From Methylomarinum sp050304855 (GTDB lineage: Bacteria > Pseudomonadota > Gammaproteobacteria > Methylococcales > Methylomonadaceae), in the NCBI GenBank assembly GCA_050304855.1, contig JBNLEI010000044.1, forward strand, positions 1 to 37,400: a stretch of DNA of 37,400 nt, read 5' to 3'. This document shows positions 33,429 through 37,400 of the stretch, piece after piece (positions within the stretch are counted from its first letter, which is position 1; each line of letters opens with the position of its first letter). The notes beneath the pieces are model-generated. The model saw only the letters and a program-made list of their open reading frames with translations, had not been told where the DNA came from and did no database searches. Position numbers and translations under genes: made by a program.

Positions 33429-33450
33429 CGCTTTCAACACAATGAAAGCG
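33429..33450 (+). promoter_or_regulatory. 5' leader hairpin before the VPLPA-CTERM gene
   Basis: CGCTTTCA (33429-33436), loop ACACAA, TGAAAGCG (33443-33450): a perfect eight-pair stem eleven bases ahead of the ribosome site AAGGA (33461-33465). It may affect mRNA stability or translation. Confidence 0.45.
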
Positions 33451-33469
33451 TACAACTTTTAAGGATAAA

Positions 33470-34258
33470 ATGATGAAACAGCTCTTTCTATCTACAGTAT
33501 TGGTCGCCGCCAGCGCGTTTACCACGCAGGCAGCAGCTACAACCACAATCAATTTGCAGAATTTCAATGGCACGCTGATCGACAATCAGTGGTTTGATTT
33601 TGGTGGATCCATGTTACATACCAGTCCAGCCTACTCCACACCGACAAGTGACGGCCTGGGTTCTCTAGTATTATCGCCGGTTATCGATGGCGCTGGAGAT
33701 GCTAGCCATATCCATGTATCCGGCGGCTGCGGCGCGGGCTGTGACGCCACGCCCTTTATCCATGGCGACGTAGGCGGCGTCTATATCGATGGCACAGGCT
33801 CCCATGAGACCTTTTCTTTACAGTCAATGAACGTAATCCACGCTGTTCTTAATAGCGCAGAACTATCCAATCCCAACACCACTGTCACCGTTCGCGGCTT
33901 CCTCGGCGGAACGAACGGCATGGAAAACCCTGCCGCAACGGGCAACGTATTCGAATATGTTGGCGGCGCACAAGTAGCGGAAACGACTATTTCCAACGGC
34001 TTCTCCGGAATTGTTGACTTTTTGGCAGCGGACGCAGGCTTCGGCGCGGTCGACTATGTGGAATTCTTCTTTACCGACTTCTACACACTCAAACCATCCT
34101 CATTTGGCGACACTACGCTAGAGTTTGAATGGGACAATATCGTCATCGGAACAGAAATTTCTGCGGTACCAGTTCCTGCAGCAGTCTGGCTATTCGGTAC
34201 CGGCATTGTGGGTTTACTTTCTATCGGTAGAAGAAAGCAAACAAGCTTTGCTGCCTAA
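33470..34258 (+). CDS. VPLPA-CTERM surface protein, exosortase substrate
   Basis: 262 residues. An N-terminal signal peptide (LFLSTVLVAASAFTTQAA) exports it. The middle is a beta-rich, Gly/Asn/Thr-rich domain of the type seen in PEP-CTERM proteins (INLQNFNGTL, DGLGSLVLSP, TLEFEWDNIVIG), with two cysteines in GGCGAGC. The C-terminus is a sorting signal: VPVPAAVWLFGTG, then a hydrophobic helix and GRRK. This is the VPLPA variant that XrtD-type exosortases are thought to cleave, and such an exosortase is at 28137-29735. The biological role of the domain is unknown. Start ATG 33470 or the adjacent ATG 33473 both fit AAGGA at 33461. Confidence 0.9.
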   Translation: MMKQLFLSTVLVAASAFTTQAAATTTINLQNFNGTLIDNQWFDFGGSMLHTSPAYSTPTSDGLGSLVLSPVIDGAGDASHIHVSGGCGAGCDATPFIHGDVGGVYIDGTGSHETFSLQSMNVIHAVLNSAELSNPNTTVTVRGFLGGTNGMENPAATGNVFEYVGGAQVAETTISNGFSGIVDFLAADAGFGAVDYVEFFFTDFYTLKPSSFGDTTLEFEWDNIVIGTEISAVPVPAAVWLFGTGIVGLLSIGRRKQTSFAA

Positions 34259-34307
34259 GCTCTCGATCTTACCCTGATTTTTTAAAACAATAGCAAGCTC
34301 GTTAATC

Positions 34308-34338
34308 TCTCCAGGCTTCATTGACTGAGGCCTGGAGA
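34308..34338 (+). terminator. Terminator after the VPLPA-CTERM gene
   Basis: TCTCCAGGC (34308-34316) pairs with GCCTGGAGA (34330-34338), extended inward by four pairs (one G-U) around loop TTGAC. It is followed by ACTTT, a short T run. Confidence 0.68.
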
Positions 34339-34750
34339 ACTTTCCAAAAATCGATAATAGCCCTACCTGATCCTAATCAAGAGCCTTGATTTATCCATAA
34401 TTTGAACACCCCTCGCGAATAATTCATGGCGATATTTCGTAAAAATAATCAATTCGCTTCTTTTCTCTTTTTGAACTTAAACAACCTCTTACAAACCCGT
34501 ACTAACCAAAAATAACTCAATATCTTTTTTATAAAGCTTTTTGGTTTCATTGAATCCTGTTTATCAAATTCTTATTCACCGCGCCACAAGCGACCAACGC
34601 GACCAATTTTCCTAGAGAGCTACGCCTTACCCAACAAACAAGGCATATCCCTTATTTTTAAAGTCTTCCTTTTAAATAACGACTATTAAATAAGCCTCGA
34701 GAAGAACCCTCCAAGCGCCAATACCCTTAAAGCCGGGTAGAAAATAATAT
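34339..34750. other. Long upstream region of the di-heme peroxidase gene
   Basis: About 410 bases without a convincing gene, AT-rich. The only structure noted is a tandem repeat GCGACCAAC/GCGACCAAT at 34590-34607, about 150 bases before the sigma-54-like boxes, which could be an activator binding site. Confidence 0.4.
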
Positions 34751-34766
34751 TGGCTTAATTATTGCT
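34751..34766 (+). promoter_or_regulatory. Sigma-54 (-24/-12) promoter-like site of the di-heme peroxidase gene
   Basis: TGGCTTAATTATTGCT has TGGC and TTGCT with ten bases between GG and GC. It lies 83 bases before ATG 34834 and closely resembles the site before the VPLPA-CTERM gene, including the TTAATT-like spacer. Confidence 0.6.
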
Positions 34767-34833
34767 TAAACACGTTCCAACCTCCAGGCATCCAGTTGTG
34801 CGGAGAGAAGCGTTATAAACAGGAGAATAAAAA

Positions 34834-37071
34834 ATGCGAACAAAATATCAAGCAGCACTGTTTTTCAGCCTGCTACTCTCGCAAGCAGTCAGCGCTCATG
34901 GCCCAAAACCGGTGAGTCTAAAAGGTGCTCCACTACCACCTCTGCCAGTCGGGCTTCTTGACGGCCCGGACCCCATTATTATCGACCAGCAAAAAGCCAT
35001 CCTCCTTGGTAAAGCTTTATTTTGGGACATTGCTGCCGGCAGCGACGGTATTGCATGCGCCTCCTGCCATTTTCATGCCGGAGCCGACATCAGAAAAACA
35101 AATCAGCTGAACCCCGGTAATAAAAATCCTGCTTCTAGCGGAGAAACGTTCGAACCAATGGCATCGGGATCAGCCGGAGGCCCGAACTATACCCTGACCC
35201 GAAACGACTTTCCGTTCCATCAAAGAGAAAATCCTTTTGACGATAACAGTCCGGTTATTTTCGACTCGGACGATGTCGCGTCTTCGTCCGGAACCTTTAG
35301 TGGCGACTACAATAATGCGTCGCGTACCGGAAACATCAACGACGAATGTACTCGCGATCCTGACAGCGTATTTCACGTTGACGGTATTGGCATGAGAAGA
35401 GTTGAGCCACGCAATTCACCAACCGTTATCAATGCCGTCTTCAACCACCGAAATTTTTGGGACGGCCGTGCCAACAATACTTTTAACGGCAGTAGTCTAT
35501 GGGGAGATCGCGATCACGAAGCCGGGGTCTGGGTTAAGATCAACGGCCGAAAAGTCGAAAAACAAAGGCTCGCGTTGATAAATTCATCCTTGGCTTCTCA
35601 AGCTTTAGCGCCGCCTTTAAGCGACTCAGAAATGGGTTGCCGCCAGCGGACATTTGAAGAAATAGGGAGAAAATTATTGTTTCGTCGTCCGTTAGAGCAT
35701 CAAAAAGTCCATCACCAAGACAGCGTATTGGGCATATTAAGCTTCAGCAGTGAAAGTAACCTTCAACCCGGACTCAACACGACTTATAGCGATTTAATAA
35801 AACAAACATTTAACAAAAAGTACTGGTCATACACCCGTCGCGGACCTTTTGGCGGCAGAGACGGCGAATTGCCTTATACGCAAATGGAAGCTAATTTCTC
35901 CATGTTTTTCGGTTTGGCCATCCAAATGTATGAATCGACTTTGATCTCGGACGACTCCCCGTTTGACAACGCCTCTTTTGACGAACAGACCCTTCCGATC
36001 GTCAACGAGTCCGAAGGAATAACCGAATCGGTGCGCAGAGGCGCGATAGCGTTTGAAGAACTGCATTGCAACATCTGCCATTCAGGCCCGGTAATGTCGG
36101 CAAATGCCATTCTTACCAATGCCACGATGTTGGAAAGCAACCCGGAAGTATTCGGCGGCCCTAATCCAAACAGCAGCGGTTCAAACGGCACAGCCATCAA
36201 TCGAAATATTATCAACTACGATTCATCCGATACAACCAGATTCTTTGATACCGGCTTTTTCAATACCGGTGTTCAAGATCCAACCGGAGATCCCGGCCTC
36301 GGCGGGACCGATGACTTCGGCAATCCGTTGTCATTTTCCAATCAATATGCGGAATATCTCGCTGGTACAGCCAATGCGATTGTTGATATCGAAGCAGGCA
36401 TTTCCGAAACCAAAACCTGTAACTTTGAAAAGCCTTTTGCATCGACCCAATATGTTCCGCCTTTTATTACAGATCCGTCATTTTTTACCCCAACCGACGG
36501 AATTATTGACGACCCCAACGGCAATCTGAATTGCTATCAGGGCGCTCAGTCTGCTTATATCCCGACTCAAGCCGCTGCAGCCGCGGAATTGCTCAACCCT
36601 GCAACCAATAACATGGTGTTCGCCACCCAGGCAGCCTTTAAAGCACCTACCTTACGCAATATCGAACTGACCGGTCCGTATATGCATAACGGCAGCATGG
36701 CTACTCTGGAAGAAGTGATCGAATTCTACGCAAGAGGCGGCAACTTCCCGAACGATTTTACGCATGAATTTATTGCGGAAAATGGTCAAATTGCAGGTAA
36801 CGACCCTGTCGCTAATGCGCCGCAAATTCAGAAACGAAATGATATCGTCGCCTTTCTGAAATCATTGACCGATGACAGAGTTCGCTACGAAAAAGCGCCT
36901 TTCGATCATCCCGAGTTAATCATACCCAACGGCCATAATATGGGTGAGCCTCATACCCTGGATCCCAGCCTGGCACAGGATAACGTAATAGTACTGGAGG
37001 CGATTGGCATGAACGGTGGCAGCAGGCCAATACCGACATTCGAAGAGGTACTGTCTTCACCAGCACCGTAA
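34834..37071 (+). CDS. Long di-heme cytochrome c peroxidase (CcpA/MauG superfamily)
   Basis: 745 residues, about twice the length of classical bacterial di-heme peroxidases (roughly 320-350). A signal peptide (residues 1-21, ending VSA) leads to the periplasm. Heme motifs are CASCH at 75-79 and CNICH at 412-416. The late block APTLRNIELTGPYMHNGSMATLEEVIEFYARGG is highly conserved in the family and includes a candidate methionine ligand or redox-active loop. The extra length lies mainly between the two hemes (333 residues) and before the terminal block. It likely reduces peroxide or carries out MauG-like oxidation with electrons from a cytochrome. No VPLPA sorting signal is present. AGGAG at 34821-34825 precedes ATG 34834. 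Confidence 0.9.
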   Translation: MRTKYQAALFFSLLLSQAVSAHGPKPVSLKGAPLPPLPVGLLDGPDPIIIDQQKAILLGKALFWDIAAGSDGIACASCHFHAGADIRKTNQLNPGNKNPASSGETFEPMASGSAGGPNYTLTRNDFPFHQRENPFDDNSPVIFDSDDVASSSGTFSGDYNNASRTGNINDECTRDPDSVFHVDGIGMRRVEPRNSPTVINAVFNHRNFWDGRANNTFNGSSLWGDRDHEAGVWVKINGRKVEKQRLALINSSLASQALAPPLSDSEMGCRQRTFEEIGRKLLFRRPLEHQKVHHQDSVLGILSFSSESNLQPGLNTTYSDLIKQTFNKKYWSYTRRGPFGGRDGELPYTQMEANFSMFFGLAIQMYESTLISDDSPFDNASFDEQTLPIVNESEGITESVRRGAIAFEELHCNICHSGPVMSANAILTNATMLESNPEVFGGPNPNSSGSNGTAINRNIINYDSSDTTRFFDTGFFNTGVQDPTGDPGLGGTDDFGNPLSFSNQYAEYLAGTANAIVDIEAGISETKTCNFEKPFASTQYVPPFITDPSFFTPTDGIIDDPNGNLNCYQGAQSAYIPTQAAAAAELLNPATNNMVFATQAAFKAPTLRNIELTGPYMHNGSMATLEEVIEFYARGGNFPNDFTHEFIAENGQIAGNDPVANAPQIQKRNDIVAFLKSLTDDRVRYEKAPFDHPELIIPNGHNMGEPHTLDPSLAQDNVIVLEAIGMNGGSRPIPTFEEVLSSPAP

Positions 37072-37076
37072 TTTTT

Positions 37077-37119
37077 AAAATCAGCGATTCCATCCAACTT
37101 TCGGACTCGCTGATTTTTT
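37077..37119 (+). terminator. Rho-independent terminator after the di-heme peroxidase gene
   Basis: AAAATCAGCGA (37077-37087) pairs with TCGCTGATTTT (37107-37117), continuing into T6, with a 19-base loop. It begins five bases after the stop codon. Confidence 0.85.
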
Positions 37120-37163
37120 ACCTAACTTGACCTTTGTTAAGAAAATACAACACCTATTCCTAA

Positions 37164-37175
37164 TAGATCGATCTA
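37164..37175. promoter_or_regulatory. Palindrome ahead of the last gene
   Basis: TAGATCGATCTA is a perfect twelve-base palindrome, ending where the ribosome site TAGGA begins. It could be an operator or chance. Confidence 0.25.
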
Positions 37176-37185
37176 GGATTGAATA

Positions 37186-37400
37186 ATGAATTCTACTATA
37201 CAAAAAATGACTCTTGCGCTTTTATCGACCGCTGCATTTCTAAGCACTCAAAATGTAATGGCAAGCAGCGCTTTCATCAGCAATTCGATAGTCACCGTAA
37301 CTGTCGACAATATTACTAACAACACCAATCCCGGAGATTTATCCGGGTTATCACTATCCGGGCTTTTTGAAATCGCCGATTATGAAATTGGATTTGGAAA
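37186..37400 (+). CDS. Exported protein, N-terminal part only (possible second VPLPA-CTERM protein)
   Basis: Starts at ATG 37186 with TAGGA at 37174-37178 and runs open to the window end. The first 71 or so residues include a signal peptide (MTLALLSTAAFLST, cleavage after VMA) followed by a Ser/Asn/Thr-rich, beta-prone sequence (IVTVTVDNITNN, DLSGLSLSGLFEIADYEIGF). This resembles the start of many PEP-CTERM or VPLPA-CTERM proteins, but the diagnostic C-terminus is outside the window. Confidence 0.7.
   Translation, partial: MNSTIQKMTLALLSTAAFLSTQNVMASSAFISNSIVTVTVDNITNNTNPGDLSGLSLSGLFEIADYEIGFG

Noticed and set aside
34590..34607. Tandem GCGACCAA repeat as a CRISPR or mobile-element trace
   Set aside because: Only two nine-base copies without spacers or target-site duplications; at most a protein-binding site.

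Overview
The window looks like a chromosomal stretch of a gammaproteobacterium of roughly 50 percent GC, most plausibly a Methylococcales-type methanotroph. That assignment is inference: it rests on an N-type F-ATPase operon, an XrtD-type exosortase with VPLPA-CTERM substrates and a YbhGFSR-like exporter. No methane-oxidation gene, rRNA, tRNA, CRISPR array, insertion sequence or phage gene is visible.

Bases 1-6950: the 3' part of a sigma-54 activator, then an N-ATPase operon on the plus strand in the order atpD-C-Q-B-E-F-A-G. Overlaps are ATGA or GTGA type. The family's usual atpR is absent. The c subunit lacks two of the residues expected for Na+ binding, and the alpha P-loop has Arg in place of Lys. 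AtpF ends in a delta-like segment.

Bases 7027-13161: an MtfA-type zinc peptidase, an MFS transporter, a beta-CASP metallo-beta-lactamase nuclease and a plasma-membrane type H+ P-ATPase, all plus strand.

Bases 13179-20337: a YbhG/YbhF/YbhS/YbhR-like ABC exporter (adaptor, tandem ATPase, two ABC-2 permeases). The ATPase and permease halves are separated by an MlaC-like periplasmic protein with its own promoter and a cysteine-cluster (YkgJ-like) protein. Two tandem hairpins lie between those two genes.

Bases 20455-23710: a small exported protein, a small membrane protein on the minus strand, a diguanylate cyclase, and a decayed, frameshifted remnant of an exported protein on the minus strand.

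Bases 23994-33059 (minus strand): two transcription groups. First are a TlpA-like thioredoxin, a DUF4266 lipoprotein ending in a Cys-Gly-Cys-Asn tail, and a large DUF3570-type outer-membrane protein with a His/Met-rich second half. Then come a fused XrtD exosortase/EpsI, a WecA-like glycosyltransferase and a TPR lipoprotein of the PrsT type.

Bases 33366-37400 (plus strand): a VPLPA-CTERM protein, a very long di-heme peroxidase, and the start of another exported protein. The first two each have a correctly spaced sigma-54 (-24/-12) promoter-like sequence. The most interesting unit is this right-hand locus. It places a surface-anchoring enzyme, at least one of its substrates, a thioredoxin/DUF4266/DUF3570 module and a periplasmic di-heme peroxidase side by side, with shared sigma-54-like promoter architecture. 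This may be a regulated cell-surface redox or metal-related system; the joint function is inference.
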